NCBI RefSeq assembly: GCF_030209835.1
Contig: NZ_JARVRF010000012.1
Coordinates: 1 to 53,216, forward strand
Source of the DNA: Arthrobacter sp. efr-133-R2A-120
GTDB lineage: Bacteria > Actinomycetota > Actinomycetes > Actinomycetales > Micrococcaceae
DNA length: 53,216 nucleotides
Direction of reading: 5' to 3'
This document shows positions 28,296 through 38,112 of the stretch, one piece after another (the stretch's first letter is position 1; each line of letters begins with the position of its first letter). The position numbers and the translations under genes are program-made. The notes beneath the pieces were generated by a model. That model worked only from the letters and a program-made list of their open reading frames with translations. It was not told the DNA's origin and did not search any database.

Positions 28296-29861
28296 CTACC
28301 TAGCGACGAGTGCCGGGTTGACCGCCTGGCATTTCACGTCGCCCGCGGTCTGCTTGACGACGTTGGACGGTACGGAGGCCACTCCGTATTTGGTCCCGGA
28401 ATCGAAGTCGCTGCCTATGTAGACCTGGACTCCGACCACGCCGTTGGATGCTTCTATTTGCGAGGCCGGGATCCCCAGGAGACTTGCGACATCCGGCGCG
28501 ACGTCAGCGTAGCCGGGGCCGTAATAGACAACGGTCTTGGGCACAGCGGCCGCAAGGAAGTGTGCGGCTTTCGTGAATCCGCCGCCAACCAGGGCGGCGG
28601 CGATCTCCTGGCCGCGGGATGCGATGCCTGTTCCGTCGGCAACGCTCACTGGCTGAAGGGCCTTGTCATAGGCAGGAGCGGCGGGAGCGCTCGGCGTTGG
28701 CGCCGCGCTGTTGCTCGGGGCGCCCGACGCCGCAGGCGAGGGAGCGGCCGTAGCGCCCGGAGTGGTCAGGTCCAGGTTCGCGCGCATGGCGGCGAACAGC
28801 TGGGAGGCTTGCGGTTGAACCAATTCGAGCCGGTTGGGGTCGACGGCGGCGGGCTGGGTGGGAGCCGAGACGAAGGCGACCTTGGACAAGTCAACGTCCT
28901 TGAGGCGGCTCCCGATGGTCAGGAGCGACTGGACGGACGCCAGGCCTTCATCCACGGTCAGGTTCTTTGTCACGGCATCCGCGATGGACAGGAGGCTCTG
29001 CGGATTGCCCAACGTGCCGTCGGACTTGATCTTCCGGGTCAGCGAGGAGAGGAAACCCTGCTGCGCCTGGATGCGGCCGAGGTCGCTTCCATCGCCAAAA
29101 CCGTGGCGCGTCCGGAGGAAGGCCAAGGCCTGCTCCCCCTGGACCTTCGAGGTTCCCTGGGGCAGCCGGAGCCCGGAGTCGGGGTCGTAGACGGCGTCGC
29201 TTACACACACGTCCACTCCGCCTACGGCGTTGGACAGCTCCTTGACGGCGTTGAAGTCGGCCATCATGAAGTGGTCGATTTGCAGTCCCGTGAGCTTGTT
29301 CACTGTGTCTACGGCGCAACCGATTCCGGCTTCTGCCATGGCCGAGTTGATCATGACGTTGGAATGGGGCTGATACACAGTGTTGGTTTTGGGATCAGTG
29401 CATGACGGGACATCCACCAGGAGGTCGCGGGGAAAGCTGGTGAGGCTCACCCTCTTGTTGTCCGCCGAAATGTCCAGCAGCATCATGACATCCGACTGGC
29501 CATAGCCAGTAGATTCCTGCGTTGAACCGTATTGCGAGTTCTTCCCGTCCCTGGTGTCGGACCCGAGGATCAGGATCTGCAGGCGGTCCGTCGCATCGTT
29601 TGCTGCCGCCTCGGTCCTGGAAGCGCCTGCCGACAAAGGTGCTTTGCTGATGTTCGACTGCAAGCGGATGACCCAGTAAGCAGCGAAGGCGATACCGCCG
29701 ACCAACAGCACCGACACCGTCACGGCAGTGACCTTGAGCCAGAGCGGGAGGCCCTTCGGAGCATTCATGTGGCGGGGGGTGCCGGGGGCTTCCCCGTGGC
29801 GTGCAGTGCCGCGCGCACCAACGGTGCCGGGCTCCTGAACGCGTGCATCGCGACGTCGCAC
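28296..29861 (-). CDS. LytR-CpsA-Psr (LCP) family cell-wall ligase, second copy
   Basis: 521 residues with the same architecture as the protein at 1269-2795. A basic or polar tail, one span (VTAVTVSVLLVGGIAFAAYWVI, about 44-65) and an LCP domain come first. That domain has SFPRDLLVDVPSC and FLRTRHGFGDGSDLGRIQAQQ. A Pro/Ala/Ser linker and a LytR_C domain (about 390-480) ending near GVVGVQVYIGSDFDSG follow. It likely attaches wall glycopolymers to peptidoglycan. GTG 29861 has GAGGAAAGG about 11 bases upstream. ATG 29768 is an alternative that would shorten the tail by 31 residues. Confidence 0.88.
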   Translation of the reverse strand: MRRRDARVQEPGTVGARGTARHGEAPGTPRHMNAPKGLPLWLKVTAVTVSVLLVGGIAFAAYWVIRLQSNISKAPLSAGASRTEAAANDATDRLQILILGSDTRDGKNSQYGSTQESTGYGQSDVMMLLDISADNKRVSLTSFPRDLLVDVPSCTDPKTNTVYQPHSNVMINSAMAEAGIGCAVDTVNKLTGLQIDHFMMADFNAVKELSNAVGGVDVCVSDAVYDPDSGLRLPQGTSKVQGEQALAFLRTRHGFGDGSDLGRIQAQQGFLSSLTRKIKSDGTLGNPQSLLSIADAVTKNLTVDEGLASVQSLLTIGSRLKDVDLSKVAFVSAPTQPAAVDPNRLELVQPQASQLFAAMRANLDLTTPGATAAPSPAASGAPSNSAAPTPSAPAAPAYDKALQPVSVADGTGIASRGQEIAAALVGGGFTKAAHFLAAAVPKTVVYYGPGYADVAPDVASLLGIPASQIEASNGVVGVQVYIGSDFDSGTKYGVASVPSNVVKQTAGDVKCQAVNPALVAR

Positions 29862-29935
29862 TGCGCGCTCAACCTTTCCTCGGAAAATGGGATTCGGACC
29901 ATTTTACGGGCCCAATCTGGGAAATTCCCCAGCGG

Positions 29936-30898
29936 CTAGAATCCCAGCTTCACGAGTTGCTTCGGATCGCGCTGCCAATCCTTGGCCACTTTCACGTGCA
30001 GGTCGAGGTAGATCTTGGTTCCCAAGAGGGCCTCGATCCCCTTGCGGGCGTTCGTTCCGACCTCGCGCAGCCGGCTTCCGGCCTTGCCGATGATGATGGC
30101 CTTCTGGGATGGGCGCTCGACGTACAGGTTGACGCGCACGTCGAGGAGCGGGTTGTCTTCGGAGCGTCCTTCGCGGGGCAGGATTTCCTCCACCACCACG
30201 GCCAGGGAGTGCGGAAGCTCGTCGCGAACCCCTTCCAGGGCTGCTTCCCGGATAAGTTCGGCGACCATGACGGCCTCCGGTTCATCGGTGAGTTCACCGT
30301 CCGGGTACAGAGGAGGAGAGGGCGGCATGTGGCCGATGAGGACGTCGGCGACGGTATTGACCTGGAAGCCATCGGTCGCCGAAACCGGAACGATATCGGC
30401 CCAGCCTTGTTCGCCGAGTACTTCGCGGCCCAAGGCGGCTACCGCCAGGAGCTGCTCGGTCAGGGCCTGCCGGTCCACCAGGTCGGTCTTGGTGACCAGG
30501 GCGATGATGGGCTTGCGTCCGACGGCGGCGAGCTGGGCCGCAATGTACTTGTCGCCCGGCCCGATCTTCTCGTTGGCGGGCAGGCAAAAGCCAATCGCGT
30601 CCACTTCCGAGAGGGTGTCCGCGACGAGATCGTTGAGCCTCTTACCAAGGAGGGTGCGGGGGCGGTGCAGGCCGGGGGTGTCCACGAGGATCAGCTGGGC
30701 GTCCTCCCGGTGGACAATGCCGCGGATCGTGTGCCTCGTGGTCTGCGGCTTTGCCGAGGTGATGGCCACCTTCTGGCCGACCAAAGCGTTGGTGAGGGTG
30801 GACTTGCCGGCGTTGGGACGGCCCACAAGAACCGAGAATCCCGCGTGGAAGCCGCCGAAGTCCTGATCGGCGTCGAACTTCTTATTGTGCTTGCTCAC
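29936..30898 (-). CDS. era: GTPase Era
   Basis: A 16S rRNA-binding GTPase needed for late 30S assembly. From GTG 30898 it is ~320 residues. G1 is VGRPNAGKSTLTN, G3 is LVDTPGLHRPRTLLG, G4 is VTKTD, and a C-terminal KH domain holds IIIGKAGSRLREVGTNARKGIEALLG. GGGAG precedes GTG 30898. A longer frame from 30979 would add 27 residues overlapping the preceding gene and is less likely. It is last of the phoH-ybeY-CNNM-era operon. Confidence 0.95.
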   Translation of the reverse strand: MSKHNKKFDADQDFGGFHAGFSVLVGRPNAGKSTLTNALVGQKVAITSAKPQTTRHTIRGIVHREDAQLILVDTPGLHRPRTLLGKRLNDLVADTLSEVDAIGFCLPANEKIGPGDKYIAAQLAAVGRKPIIALVTKTDLVDRQALTEQLLAVAALGREVLGEQGWADIVPVSATDGFQVNTVADVLIGHMPPSPPLYPDGELTDEPEAVMVAELIREAALEGVRDELPHSLAVVVEEILPREGRSEDNPLLDVRVNLYVERPSQKAIIIGKAGSRLREVGTNARKGIEALLGTKIYLDLHVKVAKDWQRDPKQLVKLGF

Positions 30899-32213
30899 GT
30901 GGAACTCCCTGTTGCGTTGTGTCGGCCTCGTCGAGAAGGTCTTCAAGGTCAGTGTCTTCTTTTGGAATGGCTGCCGCAATGATATGGCTGACCCGGTTTC
31001 GCCGGCCTTCCAGCCTATCGGCTTTCAAGGAGATCCCATCCACCTGCACCGCGCTGCCTACGATCGGCACCTTGCCCAGGGTCTTGGCCAGGAGGCCGCC
31101 CACGGTGTCCACTTCGTCGTCGTCGAGGTCAATGTCGAAAAGCTCGCCGAGGTCGTCGATGCTCATCCGTGAACTGACGCGGTACGTGCCATCACCCAGG
31201 TCAGTGACCTCGGCATCATTGGAGTCGTACTCATCCACGATCTCCCCCACGATTTCCTCAATGAGGTCCTCCAGCGTCACGAGTCCTGCCGTGCCGCCGT
31301 ATTCGTCAATGACGATGGCCACGTGAGTGGACTCTTGCTGGAGCTCACTCAGGAGGTCGCTGACAGGCTTCGATTCGGGAACGAATCGTGCCTCGCGGGC
31401 TATGGCATCGACGTCCTGGCGCGCCGATGGCTGTTCCGGGCGGTGCAATGCTGCAGCAACGTCCTTCAAATAGAGAATGCCGCGGATCTGGTCCGCGTTC
31501 TCGCCGATGACGGGGATCCTTGAGTACCCGGAGCGCAGGAACAGGGCCATGGCCTGCTCCAGGCTGGATCCGGACTCGATGCTCACAATGTCCGTTCGAG
31601 GGACCATCACCGAGCGGACCAGGGTGTCGCCGAAGTCAAAGACAGACTGGATAAGTTCGGCCTCGCTGTCCTCGATCATGTCTGATTCCGTAGCCCTGTC
31701 GACGAGTTCACGGAATTCTTCCTCACTGAAGAACGCTTCGTCGCCGCTGGGCGCACCGGGAGCCACCGTGCTGCCGATCGCCACGAGCCAGCCGGGAATG
31801 GGACCGAGGATCCAGCACAGGAACCTGATGAGCGGGGCCGAGTAGCGAACCACCCCGCCTGAGTGGGCGCGTCCGAGTTGGCGGGGCGAGACACCCACCA
31901 AGACGAAACCAATGACGGCCATGATGCCGGTCGCCGCCAAACCGGCAAGCCAGACGTTCTCGAGGAGACTATGCATGACGACTGCGACTGCAACTGCTGC
32001 CGCCATCTCGAACCAGACCCGCCAGAACCGCAGCGCGCGAATGTGCGCAACAGGCTGGGCGAGGATACTGCGAAGCGAATTCCCCCGGCTCCTGACGATG
32101 GCTTGCTCCGCGTCGTGCCGCGGCAGGAAGGTGAAGGCAGCCTCAGCCGCGGTCAGCAGGGCGACGAAACTGAGGAACACCAACGCCATCCCGACCAGGA
32201 TGAGCGAGGTCAC
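30882..32213 (-). CDS. CNNM/HlyC-CorC family membrane protein with CBS domains
   Basis: 443 residues. An N-terminal CNNM transmembrane domain (about 1-150, three to four spans) is followed by a paired CBS region (about 195-330; MVPRTDIVSIESGSSLEQAMALFLRSGYSRIPV and HVAIVIDEYGGTAGLVTLEDLIEEIVGEI). A C-terminal CorC_HlyC domain follows (about 345-425). Members are linked to magnesium or cobalt efflux; the old name hemolysin is a label, not a function. It overlaps ybeY by four bases and era by 17, as in many actinobacteria. Confidence 0.92.
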   Translation of the reverse strand: MTSLILVGMALVFLSFVALLTAAEAAFTFLPRHDAEQAIVRSRGNSLRSILAQPVAHIRALRFWRVWFEMAAAVAVAVVMHSLLENVWLAGLAATGIMAVIGFVLVGVSPRQLGRAHSGGVVRYSAPLIRFLCWILGPIPGWLVAIGSTVAPGAPSGDEAFFSEEEFRELVDRATESDMIEDSEAELIQSVFDFGDTLVRSVMVPRTDIVSIESGSSLEQAMALFLRSGYSRIPVIGENADQIRGILYLKDVAAALHRPEQPSARQDVDAIAREARFVPESKPVSDLLSELQQESTHVAIVIDEYGGTAGLVTLEDLIEEIVGEIVDEYDSNDAEVTDLGDGTYRVSSRMSIDDLGELFDIDLDDDEVDTVGGLLAKTLGKVPIVGSAVQVDGISLKADRLEGRRNRVSHIIAAAIPKEDTDLEDLLDEADTTQQGVPREQAQ

Positions 32214-32683
32214 AGCATGGTCTCCATGGGGGCGTCCTTGCCAAGGAACGCGGACAGCAGCTCACGCTGCAGGCCGAACATTTCTTCTTTTTCCTCCGGC
32301 TCGGCATGGTCGAAACCGAGCAGGTGAAGGATTCCGTGCGTGCAGAGCAGGAGCATTTCATCCCGTGTCGAATGACCGGCGTTGCGCGCTTGCACCTCGG
32401 CCACTTGCGGGCAGATGGCGATGTCGCCCAGCATGCCCTGCGGAGTCGGCTTCCCCGGCGTTCCCGGCGTCAACTCATCCATAGGAACAGACAGGACATC
32501 GGTGGCGCCGGGTTCGTCCATGAGCTCGATGTGGAGCTTTTCCATCGCAGCTTCATCCACCAGGAGGATGGAAAGTTCGGCTTGGGGGTGAATGTAGAGC
32601 CGCTCGAAGATGAAGCGTGAGAGCGTCACCAATTGTGCCTCGTCCACCTGGACGCCGGACTCGTTGTTGACCTCTATGCTCAT
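32210..32683 (-). CDS. ybeY: rRNA maturation endoribonuclease YbeY
   Basis: 157 residues. The zinc-binding motif HGILHLLGFDHAEPEEKEEMFGLQ (three His, near residues 115-125) is diagnostic. The preceding PGATDVLSVPMDE and LGDIAICPQVAE match the family. YbeY acts in 16S rRNA 3'-end processing and 70S quality control. It overlaps phoH at its start and the CNNM gene at its end by four bases each, so all are translated together. Confidence 0.95.
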   Translation of the reverse strand: MSIEVNNESGVQVDEAQLVTLSRFIFERLYIHPQAELSILLVDEAAMEKLHIELMDEPGATDVLSVPMDELTPGTPGKPTPQGMLGDIAICPQVAEVQARNAGHSTRDEMLLLCTHGILHLLGFDHAEPEEKEEMFGLQRELLSAFLGKDAPMETML

Positions 32684-33768
32684 CGGTGTTCTCCCCGTTT
32701 GTCATGGATGGGCGTGTGCTGGACACGCGCCCGGTGCTTTTCATCCCATTTGCTGTACGCGATCACGATGTCGGCGACCAACCGGTGCCTGACGACGTCG
32801 GACGCGTCCAGCATCGTAAAGTTCACGTCGTCGATCCCGCTGAGGATTTCCTGGACGATACGCAGCCCGGAGGTGGCACCGAAGGGCAGATCCACTTGGG
32901 TGATATCCCCCGTGACAACCATCTTGGAACCGAAGCCGAGCCGCGTCAGGAACATCTTCATCTGTTCCGCGGTGGTGTTCTGCGCCTCGTCAAGAATGAT
33001 GAACGCGTCGTTGAGCGTGCGGCCGCGCATGTAAGCGAGCGGTGCTACCTCAATGGTCCCGGCGGCCATGAGCCGCGGGATCGATTCCGGGTCCATCATG
33101 TCGTGCAATGCGTCGTACAAAGGGCGCAGATACGGATCGATCTTGTCGCTCAGCGTCCCCGGCAGGAAGCCGAGGCGCTCTCCGGCTTCGACGGCCGGCC
33201 TCGTGAGGATGATACGGCTGACTTCCTTGAGCTGCAGGGCCTGAACAGCCTTGGCGACGGCCAGATAAGTTTTGCCCGTGCCCGCAGGGCCGATCCCGAA
33301 GATCACAGTGTTGTCGTCAATGGCGTCGACATAGTTTTTCTGGTTCAGCGTCTTGGGGCGTATGGTGCGCCCGCGGCTGGAAAGAATGTTGTGGGTCAGG
33401 ACTTCCACGGGGTTTTGGAGCGATTGGCTGCGCAACAAGGAAACTAGCTGCTGGAGCACGTCCGGGGTGATGACCGTCCCCTTGCCGACCAGGCCGCGGA
33501 CTTCCTCCAGAAGCCGCATGATCCGCGGGACATCGCTTGACGGTCCGCTGAAGGAGAGCTCGTTGCCGCGCACATGAAAGTCGACGCCGGGGAACTGGGC
33601 TTCGATGTAGCGCAGCGCCTCGTCATGGCTACCAAGGGTCTGAACCATCTGATCCGAGTTGTCGAAGATGACAACTTCCGTCCGGGCGCCCGGGACAGAG
33701 TGTGGGAACTCGGCCGGACCTGTCTCAACGCTGCCGGCCTTGGGCCGCCCGTTCAATGATTCTGTCAT
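32680..33768 (-). CDS. phoH: PhoH-like ATPase
   Basis: 362 residues. The P-loop IGPAGTGKTYLAVAKAVQAL (near residue 160) is followed by VSRIILTRPAVEAGERLGFLPGTLSDKIDPYLRPLYDALHDM and IILDEAQNTTAEQMKMFLTRLGFGSKMVVTGD, all typical of PhoH. The N-terminal ~110 residues form a KH-like part. It is thought to act as an RNA helicase or nuclease partner of YbeY in rRNA metabolism; the phosphate-starvation name comes from E. coli. It is first of the four-gene operon. Confidence 0.94.
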   Translation of the reverse strand: MTESLNGRPKAGSVETGPAEFPHSVPGARTEVVIFDNSDQMVQTLGSHDEALRYIEAQFPGVDFHVRGNELSFSGPSSDVPRIMRLLEEVRGLVGKGTVITPDVLQQLVSLLRSQSLQNPVEVLTHNILSSRGRTIRPKTLNQKNYVDAIDDNTVIFGIGPAGTGKTYLAVAKAVQALQLKEVSRIILTRPAVEAGERLGFLPGTLSDKIDPYLRPLYDALHDMMDPESIPRLMAAGTIEVAPLAYMRGRTLNDAFIILDEAQNTTAEQMKMFLTRLGFGSKMVVTGDITQVDLPFGATSGLRIVQEILSGIDDVNFTMLDASDVVRHRLVADIVIAYSKWDEKHRARVQHTPIHDKRGEHR

Positions 33769-34062
33769 AGTGCTGGCCTCGCGGCCTGTGCTCCTCCGGC
33801 TTGGTGATGTCCATCGATTTCCTCCGATGTCCGTTTGCTGGATGGGCGCAGGATCGCGGGCCTCGGATTGCTTTCAATCCTACGCCAGCCAGTCTCCGCG
33901 GTGGTTCCAGGCCGTGCCTGGCGGGGCTGCAGACGGCCGATTCGAACGCTTTGGTATCAACTCGGCATCGACCTCGTATCAATCGCATTGCAGTTCGCCG
34001 CCTGAGTATCGAAACGCCAGCCGACGCCCGCGGGACTATGACAAGCTGATTCATGGGCAAAA
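33769..34062. other. Intergenic region between divergent phoH and the GerMN gene
   Basis: About 294 bases with no convincing gene. It must hold the promoters of both neighbours, but I could not pick a clear -35/-10 pair for either. Confidence 0.4.
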
Positions 34063-35079
34063 ATGCCCTTGTACCCGGCCACCCGGGCGCACGACTCCAC
34101 CCGCACCACAGCGGCCGAACACGAGCAGGAATCCACCATCACCAGGCCAGCCGGCATTTCACACGGCACACGCATCCGGAAAAGTTCCGCCATGCTTGCG
34201 ACCGCCTTGACGGCTGCCTTGTTCCTGTCGGGTTGCATTGCCGATCGCACGGGACAGGGATCCACGACGCCGGTTCCCACCCCGACAGCCGCCCTGCAGG
34301 TGGCCCCGGACAGCAATGCTCCGCTCGAAACAACCCAGGCCTCAAACAAGATCCCCGTGTATTGGATCGGTCGAAGCGACACTGACACCTTCCTGTACCG
34401 CGAATTCCGTGACAACCCGGGCAACGAGAACCCCATCACCACGGCCTTGCGGATCATGATGTCCCAGAAGCCGTTGGATCACGATTTCTTCACGCCGTGG
34501 CAGAATCCGGGCAGCCTGGCGACCTCGATTTCCGGTAAGAACGTGGTCACGGTGGACGTATCCCGCGACGCGTTCAATTCCAATCTCGATGCCGGGATGG
34601 CTCAGCGGGCTGTCCAGCAACTCGTCTACACCGCAACCGCTGCGGCCGCGAGCTCCGGCCTGATCGATGCCGGACAGCAGATCAAAGTGACCATCTTGGT
34701 GGACGGGCACACGGACTACATGGCATTCGGACAGGTCAAACTGGGCGATCCCATGGTCCGCGACGCAACCATGGTGGCACCTGTGTGGATCATTGACCCT
34801 CAGGAGGATTTGACCTTGCCTGCCGGTCCAGTCAAGTTCAACGGGCGAAGCACGGACCCCTCGAAGAAGCTGCATTGGCAGATCCTCCGCGAGAACTCAA
34901 ATGGCGACAAGTCGTCCTACCTTGCCGGGCAGACAACCGCGTCGACCGTCCCGGGACAAGGCGGGGTATTCAGCCTCACCGTGGGGCTCGGAGCGGGCCG
35001 CTATGAATTGCGGGTTTCCTTGGTTGGCCCCGACGGCGCCGACGTCGCGACGGATACCCGTTCGTTCAACGTTCGCTGA
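34063..35079 (+). CDS. GerMN-domain lipoprotein
   Basis: 338 residues. A lipoprotein-type signal ends LATALTAALFLSGC (Cys near residue 58). After a Thr/Pro-rich linker comes a GerMN domain (about 95-230: VYWIGRSDTDTFLYREF, PLDHDFFTPW, VTVDVSRDAF, QQLVYTATAAA). A C-terminal Gmad2-like immunoglobulin-type domain follows (about 240-338). Such proteins sit outside the membrane and are often linked to LpqB-like or germination-type systems; the role here is unknown. The start is uncertain: ATG 34063 leaves ~40 polar residues before the signal, with no good ribosome binding site. Confidence 0.75.
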   Translation: MPLYPATRAHDSTRTTAAEHEQESTITRPAGISHGTRIRKSSAMLATALTAALFLSGCIADRTGQGSTTPVPTPTAALQVAPDSNAPLETTQASNKIPVYWIGRSDTDTFLYREFRDNPGNENPITTALRIMMSQKPLDHDFFTPWQNPGSLATSISGKNVVTVDVSRDAFNSNLDAGMAQRAVQQLVYTATAAAASSGLIDAGQQIKVTILVDGHTDYMAFGQVKLGDPMVRDATMVAPVWIIDPQEDLTLPAGPVKFNGRSTDPSKKLHWQILRENSNGDKSSYLAGQTTASTVPGQGGVFSLTVGLGAGRYELRVSLVGPDGADVATDTRSFNVR

Positions 35080-35092
35080 TCCGGCAGGCTTC

Positions 35093-35869
35093 CTACCAGC
35101 GCCCCAGAATGTCGCTGGCCAGCACGACGGCGGCGGGGCCCGCCGTCGACGAGCGAAGCACGTGGTGGCCCAAGAGTGCGGTGACGGCACCGACGTCGCT
35201 GAGCTTGGTCACTTCGCGCGGTGAAATGCCACCCTCGGGGCCGACGATGAGCAGGACTTCCAGTCCATCTCCGGCATCCGCGTTAGAAGCCTCGCCCTGC
35301 CACTTCTCCAGAACCTCACGCAACGGGCGTTTCGCGTCCTCGTGCAGGATGATCGCCAGATCGGCCGCGGCAACGGCCGCGGCCAAGCCCGAGCCGTCGA
35401 CGGCGGCACGCACCTCGGGAATCCACGCGCGCCGCGCCTGCTTGGCGGCTGCTGTGGCGACGGATTGCCATTTGGCGTGGGCTTTGGCAGCCCGGTCACC
35501 CTTCCAACGGACGATGGAACGTTCCGCTTGCCAGGGCACGACGGCGTCGATCCCGAGTTCCGTTGCCGTTTCGACGGCAAGCTCGTCCCGGTCGCCTTTC
35601 GCGAGGGCCTGGACCAACACGAGCCGCACCGTCGGCTGGTGCTCCTCCTGGACGGTGGAGGCAAGGACTGTCAAGGTTCCCTGCCCGGATTCCGTCACGG
35701 TGCCCGTGAGCCGTTTACCGGCACCGTCGGCGATATCGACCGATTCGCCAATTTCAAGGCGCTTGACGGTGACAGCGTGCCTTGCCTCGGCGCCGTCGAG
35801 CACGAAAGCGTCACCAGGGCCGAGCCCGTCAAGCGTTCCGGCTGCTGTGAAGAATACGGGGTTGCTCAC
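35093..35869 (-). CDS. rsmE: 16S rRNA (uracil-1498 N3)-methyltransferase
   Basis: 258 residues of the SPOUT methyltransferase fold. The knot region reads VLLIVGPEGGISPREVTKLSDVGAVTALLG and HVLRSSTAGPAAV. The N-terminal PUA-like part contains AEARHAVTVKRLEIGESVDIADG. It methylates U1498 of 16S rRNA using S-adenosylmethionine. It follows dnaJ by two bases and starts with GTG, so it belongs to the hrcA-dnaJ-rsmE transcript. Confidence 0.95.
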   Translation of the reverse strand: MSNPVFFTAAGTLDGLGPGDAFVLDGAEARHAVTVKRLEIGESVDIADGAGKRLTGTVTESGQGTLTVLASTVQEEHQPTVRLVLVQALAKGDRDELAVETATELGIDAVVPWQAERSIVRWKGDRAAKAHAKWQSVATAAAKQARRAWIPEVRAAVDGSGLAAAVAAADLAIILHEDAKRPLREVLEKWQGEASNADAGDGLEVLLIVGPEGGISPREVTKLSDVGAVTALLGHHVLRSSTAGPAAVVLASDILGRW

Positions 35870-35871
35870 CG

Positions 35872-37002
35872 CTACAGGTTACCGAGCTTATCCCGCAGCT
35901 TCGCGAACATACCGCCACTGGCCACAAGCTTGCCTTCGGTGAACTGCTCTCCGCGCAACTTCGCCAGTTGGCGTAGCAAGTCTTCCTGTGCGGCGTCGAG
36001 CTTGCCGGGCGTCTCGACGTGCAGGTGCACCTTGAGGTCTCCCCTGCCGTAGCCGCGGAGGTGGGTGACGCCGAGCCCGCGCAGGGTGATGACTTCGCCG
36101 GATTGCGTGCCGGACTTGACGTCGATCTCCTGGGGGCCATCGAAAGTATCAAGCTGAAGCTCGGTACCCAATGCCGCGGCGGTCATGGGAACGCTCAGCG
36201 TTGCGTGAAGGTCGTCGCCTTCCCGTATGTAGGTGGAATCGCTGTTGACCCGGATCTCCACGTAGAGGTCACCGGGAGGTCCGCCGGCGGGACCTGCTTC
36301 GCCTTGCGACGATAGCTGGATGCGGGTTCCGGTAGCAACGCCGCCTGGCACCTTGACGGTCAGTGAACGGCGGCTGCGGATACGGCCTTGGCCGCTGCAC
36401 TCATTACAAGGATCCTTGATGATCGAACCGAAACCTTCGCACGATCCACACGGTGCGGCCGTCATGACCTGGCCGAGAATCGAGCGTACTGCACGCTGGA
36501 CCTGGCCCGAGCCGCCACAGATGTCGCAGCGCTCGGGGTGGGTGCCCGGACGGCAGCATGAGCCCTCGCAGGTGGGACAGATGACAGCGGTGTCCACCTC
36601 AAGCTTCTTGTTGACACCGAAGACGGCCTCGCGCAGGTCGATGCGGACGCTGATCAGAGCGTCCTGCCCCCGGCGCATGCGTGATGCGGGGCCTTGCATG
36701 CCGCCACCTCCGCCACCGAAGAAGGTGTCGAAGATGTCCTGGAAGGCGAATCCCTGGCCCGCGTAGCCTCCGCCGAAACCGTTGTCGGTCCCGTTCTCGT
36801 TGCCGGTGGCGTCGTAGACGCGGCGCTTCTGGGGGTCGGAGAGGACCTCGTAAGCATGAGTTACGGCCTTGAATTCCTCGGCAGCGCCGGCACCTGGGTT
36901 CACATCGGGGTGCAGCTTTCGTGCGAGCTTGCGGTAGGCCTTCTTGATCTCCTCGCCGGTTGCTTCCGGCGAGACGCCCAGAACGTCATAGTGGCTGCTC
37001 AA
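35872..37002 (-). CDS. dnaJ: Chaperone DnaJ (DnaJ2 type)
   Basis: The co-chaperone that stimulates DnaK. 376 residues. J-domain ([31 protein letters not shown]), a Gly/Phe-rich region ([27 protein letters not shown]), then four zinc-binding CXXC repeats and the substrate-binding C-terminal domains. The first zinc repeat reads CPTCEGSC instead of the usual CXXCXGXG, with Cys replacing the last Gly; the other three are regular ([24 protein letters not shown]). The start is TTG 37002 with AAGGAAGAG upstream. It follows hrcA by 68 bases and shares its CIRCE-controlled promoter. Confidence 0.95.
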   Translation of the reverse strand: MSSHYDVLGVSPEATGEEIKKAYRKLARKLHPDVNPGAGAAEEFKAVTHAYEVLSDPQKRRVYDATGNENGTDNGFGGGYAGQGFAFQDIFDTFFGGGGGGMQGPASRMRRGQDALISVRIDLREAVFGVNKKLEVDTAVICPTCEGSCCRPGTHPERCDICGGSGQVQRAVRSILGQVMTAAPCGSCEGFGSIIKDPCNECSGQGRIRSRRSLTVKVPGGVATGTRIQLSSQGEAGPAGGPPGDLYVEIRVNSDSTYIREGDDLHATLSVPMTAAALGTELQLDTFDGPQEIDVKSGTQSGEVITLRGLGVTHLRGYGRGDLKVHLHVETPGKLDAAQEDLLRQLAKLRGEQFTEGKLVASGGMFAKLRDKLGNL

Positions 37003-37070
37003 AGTCGGTATCTCTTCCTTGTTTTACGGTTACACTGCGTTTCTTGTGCGGCGGTTTCCAGCCGAAGCCG

Positions 37071-38084
37071 TCAGCCGCCCAGAATGCGGGAAAGGTAGCG
37101 TGCGACGGCACGGACGGCCGCCATGGTGTTCGGATAGTCCATGCGGGTGGGTCCAAGAATCCCGATCTTGGCGCTGCTGCCCGGACCGTAGCCCGTGGCA
37201 ACGACGGAAGCTTCGGAGAGCCCGTCATAGGGGTTTTCGCGCCCGATGCTCACCGTGACGCCCCGGGGGTCCTCCGCCATGTCCGACAACAGCCGCAACA
37301 TGACCACCTGCTCCTCGAGCGCTTCGAGGACCGGACCGATGCTCAGCGGGAAGTCCACATTGGAGCGGGCCAGGTTTGCCGTGCCTGCCATGACCATGCG
37401 TTCGTCGCGGCTCCGCTCGGCAAGCCTTTCCAGGCCGAGGGCAAGGGCGCCGGCAAGGTTCCGGAGCGCCGGCGGGCACAAGGCAACCACCGAGGGCAGG
37501 ACCTGCGGCATGAGGTCGAGCTGGGAGCCGGAAATACTCCCAAGGAATCGCCCGCGCAGGGCCATGAGCTCTTCGTCGGTGGCGTCCGCCGCTGCGTGCA
37601 CAACGCCCTGTTCCACTTTGCCCGAATCGGCGATCAACACCACCAGGATCTGGCGCGGCGCCAAAAGGACAAACTCGATGTGCCGGACGCGCGCGCGGCT
37701 CAGGTGCGGATACTGTACGACGGCGACCTGGTTGGTCAGTTGGGAGAGGAGCCGGACGGTGCGCTCAAGGATGTCCTCGACGTCGTCGGGTCCCTCAAGC
37801 AACGAGTGGATTGCCCGGCGCTCGGCAGCCGAAAGCGGCTTGACCTCGGAAATACGGTCGACGAACAAGCGGTAACCCTTGTCCGTAGGGATGCGGCCCG
37901 CACTCGTGTGGGGCGCCGCAATGAGGCCTTCTTCTTCCAGGAGGGCCATGTCATTGCGGATGGTGGCGCTCGACACTCCCAAATGGTGCCGTTCGACCAA
38001 GGCTTTGGAGCCGACGGGCTCGCGGGAGTGAACGTAGTCCTCCACGATGGCGCGCAACACTTCAAGCTTGCGTGGTTCGCTCAC
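37071..38084 (-). CDS. hrcA: Heat-inducible transcription repressor HrcA
   Basis: 337 residues. The N-terminal winged helix (RKLEVLRAIVEDYVHSREPVGSKALVERHHLGVSSATIRNDMALLEEEGLI) is followed by the HTSAGRIPTDKGYRLFVDR linker. The C-terminal domain contains LGPTRMDYPNTMAAVRAVARYLSRIL. It represses chaperone genes by binding CIRCE. GTG 38084 is preceded by GGAGGTGGGCA, a strong ribosome binding site. A CIRCE element lies 29 bases upstream, so it controls itself, dnaJ and probably rsmE. Confidence 0.96.
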   Translation of the reverse strand: MSEPRKLEVLRAIVEDYVHSREPVGSKALVERHHLGVSSATIRNDMALLEEEGLIAAPHTSAGRIPTDKGYRLFVDRISEVKPLSAAERRAIHSLLEGPDDVEDILERTVRLLSQLTNQVAVVQYPHLSRARVRHIEFVLLAPRQILVVLIADSGKVEQGVVHAAADATDEELMALRGRFLGSISGSQLDLMPQVLPSVVALCPPALRNLAGALALGLERLAERSRDERMVMAGTANLARSNVDFPLSIGPVLEALEEQVVMLRLLSDMAEDPRGVTVSIGRENPYDGLSEASVVATGYGPGSSAKIGILGPTRMDYPNTMAAVRAVARYLSRILGG

Positions 38085-38112
38085 TGCCCACCTCCGATCA
38101 ACATTTCAACAG